Positions 8,702-17,343 are shown, counted from the stretch's first letter. The stretch: DNA of 64,000 bases from an uncultured Flavobacteriaceae bacterium (GCA_947500445.1 CANMSB010000012.1:1-64000), one strand, 5' to 3'. Notes: a model not told the origin generated them from the letters alone. Program-made: numbers and translations.

Positions 8702-8896
8702 TTAATGTATTTTAACTAGTATCGCAGTGTCTTTATTTACTGCTAACAATTTTTTAAAAAATCCCGTTTTAGGTTTTCCATTAATTTTTGGTTCCCCTAG
8801 CAAACTACCTAAAAGCCAAAATTGGCCATGAACAACTCCACGAACTTTTAGGTCTAGGATTTTAAAAGAACCTAAGGTACGAGAGAACATCATCAC
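8702..8896 (-). CDS. Possible small protein downstream of the SH3b gene
   Basis: 64 codons beginning immediately after the stop codon of the 444-residue gene (stop at 8897-8899, ATG at 8894-8896). The sequence is basic with a hydrophobic middle (HGQFWLLGSLLGEPKING). Nothing similar is recognised. Translational coupling makes expression possible, but composition does not strongly separate it from a chance open frame. Confidence 0.3.
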   Translation of the reverse strand: MMMFSRTLGSFKILDLKVRGVVHGQFWLLGSLLGEPKINGKPKTGFFKKLLAVNKDTAILVKIH

Positions 8897-10231
8897 TTAA
8901 AGTTTTTGTAATTGTATTTTATAATACCCTTTTTCAATTTTTAACAGCATGGTATTATCGTCTTTCCAAGAATATTTTTCCATATAATCCATCGGGATAA
9001 GACTTGAAAAATTCAACAAATATTCTGGTGCAAGGTTTTTATTCATTTTTTCCAAAAAATGAACATTTGATTGCCCACTGTAGTACCCATTTAAACGAAA
9101 AGTGTTTTCCGGAGATGATCGGTAATAGTTTGGATTTCCTATTCGGTTAATATCATCTTTGCCATTTTTTAAGTTTATTAAATAATCTGAGGAATGGCCA
9201 CATTCCAATAACAAATAATGGTATTGGGGAAAGTATTCGGTAATTCCGCATTCGTTTAGATCTGAACGAACTTCCTTCTGGTTATCCGTCAATATTTTTG
9301 TTACCGTATAATAACCATCTTCATCAAATTCGCCTACTAATTGATCTTTTAAAACACCTTCTATTTTTTTGATATCCGTAATTTTTTCTACGGACGGGTA
9401 ACTATCTTTTTTGTTTTCTTCCCTATCAAAATCTTCTTTTGAAATTTGATCAAGAATCACTTTATAGTCGTTAGTGATTATCTCGGTGTGTCTTTTTGCA
9501 AAAGCGCCAAAAACATATCCTAATTGCTGCAAAGAATCTTTCTTCGCTATTTTTATCCAATAATCCCTTAAATATTTTCCGTTGTCCAATACTGATGTGG
9601 AATCTATTTTGGAATCGTTGGATAGGTAATTGAAAACGGTTGAATTGGGTACGGAAGCAACAACCTCACTGGTTATAGTCGGTTTGTTACGAACTCTAAT
9701 TCCAGATGGCGCTTTTATGATAACTTGATTTTTGATAGGTTTAAAACCGGTATCAGTAATTGAATATTGTTTTACGGTACGCTCAGGGTCGTTGTATATA
9801 TTATGAATATTCAAAGTCATAATATTATAGTTTATCCACGAGTTTACTTCATAAAAACCTTCTTCGTTGTAATACGCCGTTTCATACAGCCTATCTATTA
9901 CATTCAACGATTTATCTAAAAGTATGGCAAAATGAATATTCTCGGAAATCCAATATTTTGAAAAGAAAAGAACCATCAGGTTATTTATCGCATACTTACC
10001 AGTAATATAATATTCGCTATGCTCCAAGGGTTCCAGTTTTAATCTTTTTAAAATTTGTGTTTCGTGTTGTATTGAAAATCCTTGCTTTTTTTCAGCACCA
10101 TCGTAATAACTAAAAGGTGAATAATAGCTTTCATAAGATGGCGTGTCACTAATAATCTGTTCCAATGTTTTTTGCCCTAAAACAGATTGAAATTGAAACA
10201 GTGAGAGCAGTACTAATATAATTTTCATCAT
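8897..10231 (-). CDS. Secreted protein with bacterial SH3 (SH3b) domain
   Basis: 444 residues. A signal peptide (MMKIILVLLSLFQFQSVLGQ) is followed by an unrecognised N-terminal region to about 170. Then comes an SH3b-like module at about 173-245 (SGIRVRNKPTITSEVVASVP ... YWIKIA ... GYVFGAF), a form that usually binds peptidoglycan or mediates periplasmic contacts. The C-terminal 190 residues are unassigned. It is AT-richer than the surrounding core genes and followed only by a possible 64-codon frame. The first of two adjacent ATGs was used. A cell-envelope role is inferred from the signal peptide and SH3b module only. Confidence 0.7.
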   Translation of the reverse strand: MMKIILVLLSLFQFQSVLGQKTLEQIISDTPSYESYYSPFSYYDGAEKKQGFSIQHETQILKRLKLEPLEHSEYYITGKYAINNLMVLFFSKYWISENIHFAILLDKSLNVIDRLYETAYYNEEGFYEVNSWINYNIMTLNIHNIYNDPERTVKQYSITDTGFKPIKNQVIIKAPSGIRVRNKPTITSEVVASVPNSTVFNYLSNDSKIDSTSVLDNGKYLRDYWIKIAKKDSLQQLGYVFGAFAKRHTEIITNDYKVILDQISKEDFDREENKKDSYPSVEKITDIKKIEGVLKDQLVGEFDEDGYYTVTKILTDNQKEVRSDLNECGITEYFPQYHYLLLECGHSSDYLINLKNGKDDINRIGNPNYYRSSPENTFRLNGYYSGQSNVHFLEKMNKNLAPEYLLNFSSLIPMDYMEKYSWKDDNTMLLKIEKGYYKIQLQKL

Positions 10232-10810
10232 AAATAAATGGTTGTGTATTTTGAATACTTTTGAGGTTTTTTAGAACAACTGCCGACGATAGGTGTACCA
10301 TAAACGGCCCTTACTCAGGCAAATTGGTTTTAAGCCATTGGACTTTCCAAATTCAGTTGAAGTATTGATAAATGCCTTCTGATAATTTTCATTCATGTTC
10401 AATATTCAGTGCGTATGGTCAAGTACCGCTAGCGGTTCGGGATGACCAGTTGCGGAAATGTCCGCTAAAATGGTTCCTGCGCGTTATGAAGATAGTAATA
10501 ATTATTAACGATTTTCCATGTGGGAAATAGGCACAGTTCGTTATCGTGAAGACTTCAATAACGGCAACAATTAATTCATTATCCCGTTACATCAGGCCGC
10601 TGTTAATATAGCTTTTTGTTCAGAAACTTTATGAAGATCCTTCTTACGATTTAGCTGAATTCCCCATCGTGTAGTATTTTAAAGTCAGCAGTGGTTCTTT
10701 CAAATGTAATGTCGCGTTAATTGGGCTATTGTGAACACTGTAGCCCAGGCAGTCCATTGACAAGACAGTCCTGTTGGGGTGGGTATCATCTGTTTATTCT
10801 GACATGTTTT
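10232..10810. other. 579-bp gap with no convincing gene
   Basis: No supported gene. The minus strand holds a 41-codon frame (10271-10396, starting MNENYQKAF, ending YRRQLF) and short peptide-like fragments around 10670-10730, which together suggest decayed coding sequence such as an old insertion element. A TAGCGG/CCGCTA hairpin lies near 10430-10475. No tRNA or terminator was recognised. Confidence 0.4.
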
Positions 10811-11104
10811 TCACGAAAACCGTCTAATGCCAAAAACCAAAATCGGTATCAAAACACAGTAAGAAAGTCCCAATTGGTATATTACCTTATGGTAATGGCA
10901 TAGCTTCCTCTTTTTATAATTTCGATACGCTATTATTCCCATTATGATGGGCGCTACTAAAATCAGATAAAAAGTTACTATAGAAGCCATTCCAGACCAC
11001 TTCCAGAAAAGCTCGGTCAATATGATAAATAGTAATGCCCCGTAGTTTAAAAAGAGGAAGAATAAGTCAATTATTGGGCGTTTTTCAACTTTTTGCCTTT
11101 TCAT
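10811..11104 (-). CDS. Small three-helix membrane protein
   Basis: 97 residues from ATG 11104; an upstream in-frame ATG at 11131 would add nine residues encoded by a poly-A/T tract and is less likely. There are hydrophobic segments at about residues 12-32, 38-58 and 72-92 of the chosen frame, with a basic loop (YRNYKKRKLCHYHK) between the second and third. No family recognised. It stands alone on the minus strand. Confidence 0.5.
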   Translation of the reverse strand: MKRQKVEKRPIIDLFFLFLNYGALLFIILTELFWKWSGMASIVTFYLILVAPIIMGIIAYRNYKKRKLCHYHKVIYQLGLSYCVLIPILVFGIRRFS

Positions 11105-11317
11105 TTTTTTCGAAAGTAAAAAAAAAAGCAACCATAGCGATTATAGGCAATACGATATGGATTAAAACGGCTATAATTATTTCGGAATTGTACATTAGTC
11201 AAAATGTGGACTATCGGTTCAGCTATGAATAGCTTCGGACTTTTCTAACCGAAAATGTTAAATTATGCTTAAAGATAATTGATCCAAGGAATTTAAATTT
11301 GGAAATTCCGACCGCAA

Positions 11318-11812
11318 TTAATGATACACCTCCTTGTGCTTAGTGTATTTTGTAGCATACCAAATAATTAAAATTCCAATAATACTCCAAAAAAATCCAG
11401 TAATCATCATTTTGGTATATAGTTCATTACTAAAAAGGCTTCCAACCAAGTTTGTTACCTCGTGTGTTAGTCCAGAATTAAAGAGCCCAATTGGAAATAA
11501 AGCAAAAACGAGTGCCAAAGCCAAGACGGTATCCATGAGTCCTTTCTTTTTGTTTCTCCAAAGTTTTAACGTGCCGATTAAAATCGACACTATAAGCAAA
11601 GCTCCAAAGCCCCACCAAAAAGTGTCCATAACCAATTCACCAATACTATGTGCTCCTAACTGATCAAGTTTATCGCCGTCCATTTTAAACATGGCTCTAT
11701 ATTCCTCGGAGTAGAACGAGATTTGAATTTTTTCACTTCCGAGGATAATAAGAATCATTGCAAGTGATTCCAATAGTATGTTTTTCGGGGCGATTTTCAG
11801 CTTTTTCAACAT
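11318..11812 (-). CDS. Multi-pass membrane protein, hypothetical
   Basis: 164 residues from the ATG at 11812 (an alternative ATG at 11824 adds MLCL). Four hydrophobic segments: about 14-27, 65-84, 96-112 and 138-155. Basic linkers such as KLWRNKKKG suggest cytoplasmic loops. The region between the first two helices is acidic and probably extracytoplasmic. No family is recognised, and the neighbours (a small membrane protein and rnpB) give no clue. Confidence 0.6.
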   Translation of the reverse strand: MLKKLKIAPKNILLESLAMILIILGSEKIQISFYSEEYRAMFKMDGDKLDQLGAHSIGELVMDTFWWGFGALLIVSILIGTLKLWRNKKKGLMDTVLALALVFALFPIGLFNSGLTHEVTNLVGSLFSNELYTKMMITGFFWSIIGILIIWYATKYTKHKEVYH

Positions 11813-11980
11813 TAAACACAGCAATTGAGAGTACCATTTACTTTACCTAAACACCCTTATTTGACCTATAGCCCTTAACCTGTTCATAATAACAGAACCC
11901 GGTTTTCAGGAGCCCCATAAGAATGAAACAACTGTCTTCCTGCTATAGGACCACCAAAAGGAAACAAAACCATCGTATAA

Positions 11981-12300
11981 AAAAAGCAGGCCATAAGCCG
12001 GATTCTGTTGCGACCGATATACGGTCGCCCCTTATCATTTATCTCGACCTTTGATTGCCCAAAGGCTCTAACCGCCTACCCTTCGATTCGGACGTGCCGC
12101 CCTCAAACACCGATTTACATGACGTTTCACCGCATAGAGTTTACCTGGTTTCACTACAGCCGAACTGTACTTGCTTTCTGTTGCACTGGTCCTTTTCCGA
12201 ACGCTGTTCGGAACGACGGGCGTTACCCGCTATGCTGCACTATGGTGTCCGGACTTTCCTCCCCGGCCGAACGGCCGGAGCGATAAGGTGGCCTGCTACG
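11981..12300 (-). ncRNA. rnpB: RNase P RNA component
   Basis: About 320 nt on the minus strand. The universally conserved 5' block GGAGGAAAGTCCGGACACC is the complement of 12244-12262, and the 3' block ACAGAATCCGGCTTATGGCC is the complement of 11989-12008. The ends pair as P1 (GCAGGCC near 12293 with GGCCTGC at 11986-11992), followed by a T7 tract that can serve as terminator. Bacterial type A layout with the expected P3/P4 and the GGGTAACGCCC and GTGAAACC segments inside. It is the catalytic RNA that matures tRNA 5' ends with protein RnpA. Ends are accurate to a few bases. Confidence 0.93.
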
Positions 12301-12301
12301 C

Positions 12302-12309
12302 CAAAGGTA
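12302..12309 (-). promoter_or_regulatory. rnpB -7 promoter box
   Basis: On the minus strand TACCTTTG matches the Bacteroidota TAnnTTTG consensus. It ends two bases before the deduced 5' end of rnpB, so initiation would place the transcript start at the P1 stem. A clear -33 TTG at the usual distance was not found. Confidence 0.6.
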
Positions 12310-12824
12310 CATCAAACCCAGTAAGGAACATATTTCGGCAGCATATTTACCTTTTGTAGTTCAGGCCGTTTATTACCAAAGTACGAAAAGTAAAAGACCA
12401 GCTCGGTAGCAAACCCGCCAATTATGAATCGTATCTTATACCATTTTAAATAGTCGATAACGATATGCACCAATAACGAAACGGCACTTTTAGGAAGGTT
12501 TTGGGAAGCTACTGAAATGACATATCATAATCTTTGTTTTTTGCCGGAACGTAGGGTCATTTTAGAACTTTGTTATATCTCAAAAAACATCTCGATTTCT
12601 TTAAGCTTGCTCGTTTTTGTAACTTTAAACAACAGAAGTGATTTAAACTTTTTCTTTTACCTGCCCCCGAGGCGTCGGGGTCGCATTTTGCAGCCTGACT
12701 TTGCCTTTTTTTGAATCCCGTAGCTAAGGCTATGCCCTTAAAAAATGACTTCATCAGGCTACAAAAGCCTTCATTTTCGGTTCCAAACAAAAAGTTTAAA
12801 CCACTTCATTGAAAAGGAATTCGT
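12310..12824. other. Gap holding repeat fragments
   Basis: No supported gene. It contains a half copy of palindrome R1 (ATACCATTTTAAA, 12438-12450), a CCCCGAGGCGTCGGGG hairpin near 12664-12680, and an 18-base match in inverted orientation (12718-12735) to the interior of the MITE-like element at 17255-17272. Just before the next gene, AAAGTTTAAACCACTTCATTG (near 12791-12811) resembles a stretch beside cmk at 49324-49344. It looks like the remains of several small mobile repeats. Confidence 0.5.
12438..12450. repeat. Half copy of palindrome R1
   Basis: ATACCATTTTAAA matches one arm of the R1 palindromes at 4061 and 8076. No facing inverted arm was found nearby, so it is probably a truncated copy. 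Confidence 0.4.
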
Positions 12825-14033
12825 ATGAAACGATTTATTTTGGTAGGCCTTGTAGCCCTATTGGTACTTTCCTCTTGTAAACAAGAGAAGAAAATTCAGG
12901 AACCCTCAACGGAACAAACAGCAAACGAGACGGAGGAGGAAACTGCTTTTTTTGTTGCCGATCCCCAAGCAGTGCCGGCACAGGAAGTGTCGACGCTCAA
13001 AATAGGTGAAAAAGCCCCCGATTTTAGCTTGCCGGGCGTAGACGGTAAATTCCACTCCCTAAACGATTATGATACAGCGGAAGTTTTGGTCGTTGTCTTC
13101 ACCTGTAATCATTGCCCAACGGCACAGGCATATGAAGACCGTATCATACAATTGACTACCGATTACAAAGACAAAGGAGTGCAGCTTATCGCCATTTCCC
13201 CAAACGCTGTCAATGCACTACTTCTTAAAGAATTAAGCTATAGTGATTTAGGGGACTCCTTTGAAGATATGATCGTTCGGGCCAATGACAAACGCTATAA
13301 TTTCCCTTATTTATATGATGGGGACACCCATGGGGTTTCCTTAAAATTTGGCCCGGTCGCCACTCCGCACACCTTTGTTTTCAATAAAAAACGGGAGCTT
13401 ACCTACACTGGCCGATTGGATACCTCGGAGAAACCGGGAACTGCAAATGCTGAGGACCTTCGCAATGCCATTGAGCGTACTTTAAAGAATGAACCCGTGG
13501 CCGATGCGGTAACAAAAACCTTTGGGTGTTCTGTAAAATGGGCATGGAAAAATGAATACCGTAAAAAAATAAATAAAGAATGGGCAGCAAAAGAAGTAAC
13601 CCTGGCACCCGTTGATGAAAACGGAATCAAAGCACTTTTTGCAAACGACTCGGATAAGCTACGACTGATCAACCTATGGGCTACCTGGTGTGGCCCTTGC
13701 GTACAGGAATTTCCGGATTTTGTAGAAATTCATAGAATGTACGAAGACCGTGATTTCGAATTTGTGTCGATAAGTGCGGATAACCTAAAATCAGAAAAAC
13801 GGGCGCTAAAATTCTTGCAAAAAGAACATGCTGCCGTTACCAATTACATTTTTTCGGGAGCCGACAAATACGCCATGATCGAGGCCGTTGATCCCGAATG
13901 GAACGGTGCTTTGCCCTATACCGCTTTAGTGGAACCGGGAGGTACGATCGTCTATCGAAAAATGGGAACTATTACCCCTTTTGAACTAAAAAAAGCAATT
14001 GTAGACCACCCTTTAATGGGAAGGTATTATTGA
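12825..14033 (+). CDS. Two-domain redoxin/TlpA-like lipoprotein
   Basis: 402 residues. Lipoprotein signal peptide with lipobox LSSC (Cys18). Domain 1 (about 57-215) is a peroxiredoxin/AhpC-TSA-like fold with FTCNHCPTAQAYEDR, in which the CNHCP pair sits at the redox position. Domain 2 (about 240-400) is a TlpA-type thioredoxin with the classic WATWCGPC motif. A short KTFGCSVKW linker carries another Cys. The protein would be periplasm-facing on the membrane and act as a disulfide reductase or cytochrome/envelope thiol enzyme, possibly passing electrons between its two domains. It is single copy here, with no ccm neighbours. The fold assignment is firm; the substrate is unknown. Confidence 0.85.
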   Translation: MKRFILVGLVALLVLSSCKQEKKIQEPSTEQTANETEEETAFFVADPQAVPAQEVSTLKIGEKAPDFSLPGVDGKFHSLNDYDTAEVLVVVFTCNHCPTAQAYEDRIIQLTTDYKDKGVQLIAISPNAVNALLLKELSYSDLGDSFEDMIVRANDKRYNFPYLYDGDTHGVSLKFGPVATPHTFVFNKKRELTYTGRLDTSEKPGTANAEDLRNAIERTLKNEPVADAVTKTFGCSVKWAWKNEYRKKINKEWAAKEVTLAPVDENGIKALFANDSDKLRLINLWATWCGPCVQEFPDFVEIHRMYEDRDFEFVSISADNLKSEKRALKFLQKEHAAVTNYIFSGADKYAMIEAVDPEWNGALPYTALVEPGGTIVYRKMGTITPFELKKAIVDHPLMGRYY

Positions 14034-14398
14034 GGTGATATCATTTTGAGTTTTCCAACGGAAAAGGATGTTATAGAAATTATTGTCTACAAGACAGGTA
14101 TGGTTTCCGGCGATTTGATTTTGTTTCTTTAGTGTCTTTTCAATATGGATATGTCTTTTTAAAAGCGCTTCTTCGGATAGTTTTATATAGTACCCTTCCA
14201 AAGTTAAAGTGCTATGCCCATAACTTTGCCAGGGCTTCCTGAAATCAATTTGGGCACACCACTTGTAAAAAGCTACAATGGAATTTGTATGGCCAAGAAT
14301 GCCACTCTAACCCGTTTATGGATTAAAAATTTATTACCGCTCAAAACTGTTACAAAAAAGAACGCTTCGCTATCTTTTTTGCGTCTTCGACCCTCATA

Positions 14399-14425
14399 AC
14401 GAAGTTTTAACGGATAAACCGGGTT
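14399..14425 (+). repeat. Dispersed intergenic repeat R2, copy B
   Basis: ACGAAGTTTTAACGGATAAA followed by CCGGGTTG. It matches copies A (48-74) and C (30955-30981). Similarity to copy C extends upstream through a gaacgcttcgctatcttttt-like block, giving a unit of about 80 bases. Confidence 0.55.
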
Positions 14426-14596
14426 GAAAATTTCACCTTCCACAGTGATGACAAGCGGTAAAATCGGGTAAAAACCCTCTATTCCAGACGCAACATTAGT
14501 AGTAAACACGGTCGTTCTTTTCTAGAGCCCATAGTTTCCTATTGTCGAACAGTCAGCAAGGGTATAGCTAAAGCATTCGTAGGATACCATTGTTTG

Positions 14597-14604
14597 TAAC
14601 TTTG
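14597..14604 (+). promoter_or_regulatory. -7 box upstream of the HupE cluster
   Basis: TAACTTTG matches TAnnTTTG. A TTCG (near TTTG) lies 18 bases upstream at 14576-14579. The box is 69 bases before the ATG of the small Cys/His protein, leaving a leader of about 60 bases. Confidence 0.45.
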
Positions 14605-14672
14605 TATAGGCAAACCTTAGTTTGACTGTATTGGCACTATTATTCCATTACCGTTTTTAGTATCTTCATATC

Positions 14673-14981
14673 ATGTTACAGAAGAAAGGTAACAATACCA
14701 TTTCAATATTTTTCCTTTTGACTTTCCTGATTCTTGGAATAGTCAAGGTACATGCGTACTCACATTTTGCCGAACACGACGGGCAAACACACTGTGAACT
14801 ATGCGCTATGGTGGTAAGTACCGATACCGTACAGACTACCTTGGATGGCGGTTTTGAGGAATCACATACCAGGGCCGATATTATTGTACAGACCTTCACA
14901 TTGCATTTTGCAGGGGCTTCACATCACTACTGTATTACGCTCCCGGAACAGCTTCACAACAAACCTCCTCCGACTCCCTAA
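14673..14981 (+). CDS. Small exported Cys/His-rich protein
   Basis: 102 residues. A hydrophobic N-terminal segment (about 10-28) acts as signal peptide or anchor, followed by a metal-ligand-rich stretch (YSHFAEHDGQTHCELCAM) containing HxxxxH and a CxxC pair. The tail is proline-rich. Proteins of this kind (similar to DUF2946-like small proteins) are often encoded beside metal transporters. It is the first gene before DUF6702 and HupE/UreJ genes on the same strand. A metal-binding periplasmic role is inferred from ligands and context, not proved. Confidence 0.6.
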   Translation: MLQKKGNNTISIFFLLTFLILGIVKVHAYSHFAEHDGQTHCELCAMVVSTDTVQTTLDGGFEESHTRADIIVQTFTLHFAGASHHYCITLPEQLHNKPPPTP

Positions 14982-15097
14982 TCTTCTTAAACGCATAACA
15001 TGTGCCCTATCTTTTGCCGGCCCGCCCGATTCCCATGGGGCAGTACCGGTCGAGGGTGACGCATCGTTGGTGTTTATACATATTCCATCCTTGCTAC

Positions 15098-15118
15098 GAC
15101 CTAAAGTCTCTTTAGGTC
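15098..15118. promoter_or_regulatory. Perfect hairpin between 14981 and the DUF6702 gene
   Basis: GACCTAAAG (15098-15106) and CTTTAGGTC (15110-15118) form a 9-base perfect inverted repeat with a 3-base loop in the 195-base space between the small Cys/His protein and the DUF6702 gene. There is no clean T-tract, so it could be an attenuator, an RNA processing site or an operator. Confidence 0.4.
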
Positions 15119-15176
15119 CATTCAACCTAATGGAAATTTTCTTTCCCTATTTTCTATTTATATAAAGCTGTTACAA

Positions 15177-15701
15177 ATGAGAACAAAACACCATAAAATT
15201 TTATTAGTCATCCTTGCCTTAACTTTTACCACTGCCTTTATAGCCCCACACCCCATTAAATTAACTTCTTCCTTAATTGAGTATGATACCAAAACAAGGA
15301 GCTTGCAAATGGAGTGCCGTGTTTTTATCGATGATTTTGAAAATAGTGTTCGGAAAAAATTCCAAGGAGAGATCGATGTTGCCGATCTTTCAAAAAGTGA
15401 TCAAAAAATCATTGAAGCCTATTTTCGACGCTATGTGACGCTTATGGTCAATGATCTTAACCTTACCCTTCACTATATTTCGTCCGAGGTCATGGAAAAG
15501 CAAAACGTACTGTCCCTAAAATTTTCGGCGGAGGTAAAGCCTTTAAAAAAAGGAGATGTTTTCTGTATGGAGAATAGGCTTTTCTTTGAGGAATTCGAAT
15601 TTCTCCAAACTAATATGACCACCATACGCATACCCCCCTTAATTTCTGAAAGCTACTTTGAGGCCAAAGAAGATGATTACACCCTACCCATCCAATTTTA
15701 A
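15177..15701 (+). CDS. DUF6702 family exported protein
   Basis: 174 residues. A signal peptide (hydrophobic 9-22) precedes a mature domain starting HPIKLTSSLIEYDTKTRSLQMECRVFIDDFE, the typical opening of DUF6702 proteins, which are predicted beta-sandwich periplasmic proteins of Bacteroidota. They are usually found next to HupE/UreJ-like membrane proteins and M1 peptidases, as here: the HupE gene starts 11 bases after this stop codon. Function unknown; possibly presents or senses a metal for the HupE-like permease. Confidence 0.75.
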   Translation: MRTKHHKILLVILALTFTTAFIAPHPIKLTSSLIEYDTKTRSLQMECRVFIDDFENSVRKKFQGEIDVADLSKSDQKIIEAYFRRYVTLMVNDLNLTLHYISSEVMEKQNVLSLKFSAEVKPLKKGDVFCMENRLFFEEFEFLQTNMTTIRIPPLISESYFEAKEDDYTLPIQF

Positions 15702-15711
15702 TACCGACCTT

Positions 15712-16296
15712 ATGAGCAACTTTAGTTCTTTCTTTGCCAGCGGCTGGGAACATATTGTAGATGTGAAAGCCTACGACCACCTTTTATTTGTAATGACGCT
15801 ATGTGCAGCCTTTACATTGGCACAATGGAAGCAAATATTAGTGATTATTACCGCCTTCACAATTGGACATAGCGGTACTCTTATATTGAGTACCTTGGAT
15901 ATGGTTCCCGCCAATGCGCAGCTTATCGACATGCTTATTCCCTTTACCATCATGCTGACCGCTTTGGCCAATGTGGTGGAGTACGATGGATTTGGAAAGT
16001 TTTCCGATACCAAAATAAAATATGCCATTGCCCTTGTATTCGGGCTTATCCATGGGTTGGCCTTTGCCAGTAATTTTAAATTTATGTTGTTCCAAGACAG
16101 TATTCTGATGCCGCTCTTTGCCTTTAACATCGGTATTGAAGCCGGCCAGCTTTTTATTGTACTGCTTTTTATGTTGGCGTTATGGGGGTACACCAAGTTC
16201 ATCAAGGGAACGCATTTAAAATGGAAGGTGTTTATTTCCGGTGCCGGTTTTGGTATTGCGGCGACCCTATTTTTGAACGCCATTTATGGCAATTGA
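15712..16296 (+). CDS. HupE/UreJ family membrane protein
   Basis: 194 residues from the ATG at 15712, chosen over an in-frame ATG at 15658 that lies inside the DUF6702 gene. Six hydrophobic segments. The N-terminal GWEHIVDVKAYDHLLFV motif, with H and D in the first helix, and the FTIGHSGTL and FGLIHGLAF helix motifs with conserved histidines are the HupE/UreJ signatures. The family moves nickel, cobalt or copper across the inner membrane. No urease or hydrogenase genes are present, so the metal cannot be assigned from context. It is co-transcribed with the DUF6702 gene. Confidence 0.85.
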   Translation: MSNFSSFFASGWEHIVDVKAYDHLLFVMTLCAAFTLAQWKQILVIITAFTIGHSGTLILSTLDMVPANAQLIDMLIPFTIMLTALANVVEYDGFGKFSDTKIKYAIALVFGLIHGLAFASNFKFMLFQDSILMPLFAFNIGIEAGQLFIVLLFMLALWGYTKFIKGTHLKWKVFISGAGFGIAATLFLNAIYGN

Positions 16297-16317
16297 ATGT
16301 ACCGTTTATTTTCAGGA

Positions 16318-16911
16318 TTACCACCCATAAAAGCCTTTAGGAACTATCCCATTCAACCGCAAATAAACAATACATTGCCCTCGATGGTGAATAATGTGGT
16401 TTTCCATAGCATAAAAAAGGCGCCAAACAGGAATAGTTTCGCCGGCAAACTCACAATCGGAGAGGAGTTTCTCATCGGATAACTCGGCAATCGATTTTCG
16501 AACAAAGGCGTACATATTGCTCAGTTCCGTAATAACATCGGCTTTGGGCATTTGTACCGGGAGCTTTACATTTTCATAGGGGTTTATAACTCCGGCCCGG
16601 CCCGCAAGCTGACCACAGGTATAAACAACGCAGTGGCGCCATTGCTCGGAGAATGTCATGGCCTCATCGGTATATTTAAAGGTGAAAAAATCAGGAGGCA
16701 TTTGTTTTACGTTAGTCATCGTCATCAATTCCGATCGTTGCCAAGCGGCGATGAGTTCATTTCTCAAGGACTTTGTAGCAACTGCGGCGGGCGTCAAACT
16801 AGACCCGTCCAAAACCGTGTCAGTATCGGTTTTAGTTTTCTCCATTTTACAACCGAGGGTTGAAAAAAGACCTAAACCAAGTATATTTCTTAAAAAAAGG
16901 ATACGATTCAT
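16318..16911 (-). CDS. DinB-family lipoprotein
   Basis: 197 residues from the ATG at 16911; the frame extends further upstream but only this start yields a signal peptide. The lipobox FSTLGC gives a lipidated Cys near residue 21. The mature domain is a DinB-like four-helix bundle: AFVRKSIAELSDEKL and the metal motif MENHIIHHRGQ (paired histidines) near residue 175. DinB proteins are metal-dependent and often thiol transferases. An exported lipidated version is common in Flavobacteriia, but its substrate is unknown. It converges with the HupE gene. Confidence 0.75.
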   Translation of the reverse strand: MNRILFLRNILGLGLFSTLGCKMEKTKTDTDTVLDGSSLTPAAVATKSLRNELIAAWQRSELMTMTNVKQMPPDFFTFKYTDEAMTFSEQWRHCVVYTCGQLAGRAGVINPYENVKLPVQMPKADVITELSNMYAFVRKSIAELSDEKLLSDCEFAGETIPVWRLFYAMENHIIHHRGQCIVYLRLNGIVPKGFYGW

Positions 16912-17158
16912 GCAAAATTTTATAGTGTTTATAACGAACTTATTTGGGCCTTTCAATTTGAACTCGACCATAAAACTCGGAAAGCTTTCGACTGTATTAA
17001 AACCTTTTATCATGGTTCAAATTCAAAAAGTCTTAATGAGCTTACAACAAACGGATAGTATAAGCATACAAATTAAGCAAAAAGAAAAAAAGATACAACC
17101 GAGTTGCATTTAATGTTTGTACTGAAACATGGATGAAGGAGCGGTGTTCGTTATACTA

Positions 17159-17343
17159 ATACCATTTTAACTTTGAAATCGCGCGTATAGAAATTGAATT
17201 ATTTTTTAGTTGTTCGAGGCAAAAAGCCTGTCCCCGGCTTGACCGGGGATCTAAGCATAGCCTTAGCTACGGTTATATTTTTTAACGAAGAACAGCTGAA
17301 AAAGAAACGATTTATTAGTGCTATTTCAAAGTTAAAATGGTAT
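17159..17343. mobile_element. MITE-like / paired-palindrome element with 21-bp TIRs
   Basis: ATACCATTTTAACTTTGAAA+T at 17159-17179 is repeated as its perfect reverse complement at 17323-17343, giving a 185-bp unit with 21-bp terminal inverted repeats. The interior carries a TCCCCGG..CCGGGGA hairpin (about 17231-17249) and an 18-base segment (17255-17272) repeated in inverse at 12718-12735. No coding capacity. The same terminal sequence occurs as solo palindromes at 4061 and 8076. No longer target-site duplication is obvious. Confidence 0.65.

Larger units (their letters stand above)
14034..14672. other. 639-bp gap with repeat R2 copy B and a promoter
   Basis: No supported gene; the minus-strand frames of about 60-80 codons here have no recognisable similarity. 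It contains the second copy of repeat R2 (14399-14425) with an extended similarity block from about 14357, and near the right end a promoter-like TAACTTTG box for the downstream genes. Confidence 0.5.

Noticed and set aside
12008-12359. Overlapping plus-strand frames of 60-90 codons
   Set aside because: They lie antisense to the RNase P RNA, whose conserved blocks fully explain this region.
14273-14509. Minus-strand frame of 78 codons over repeat R2 copy B
   Set aside because: Similar peptides arise from the other R2 copies but each is broken differently. No start or context supports a gene, so it is treated as repeat.
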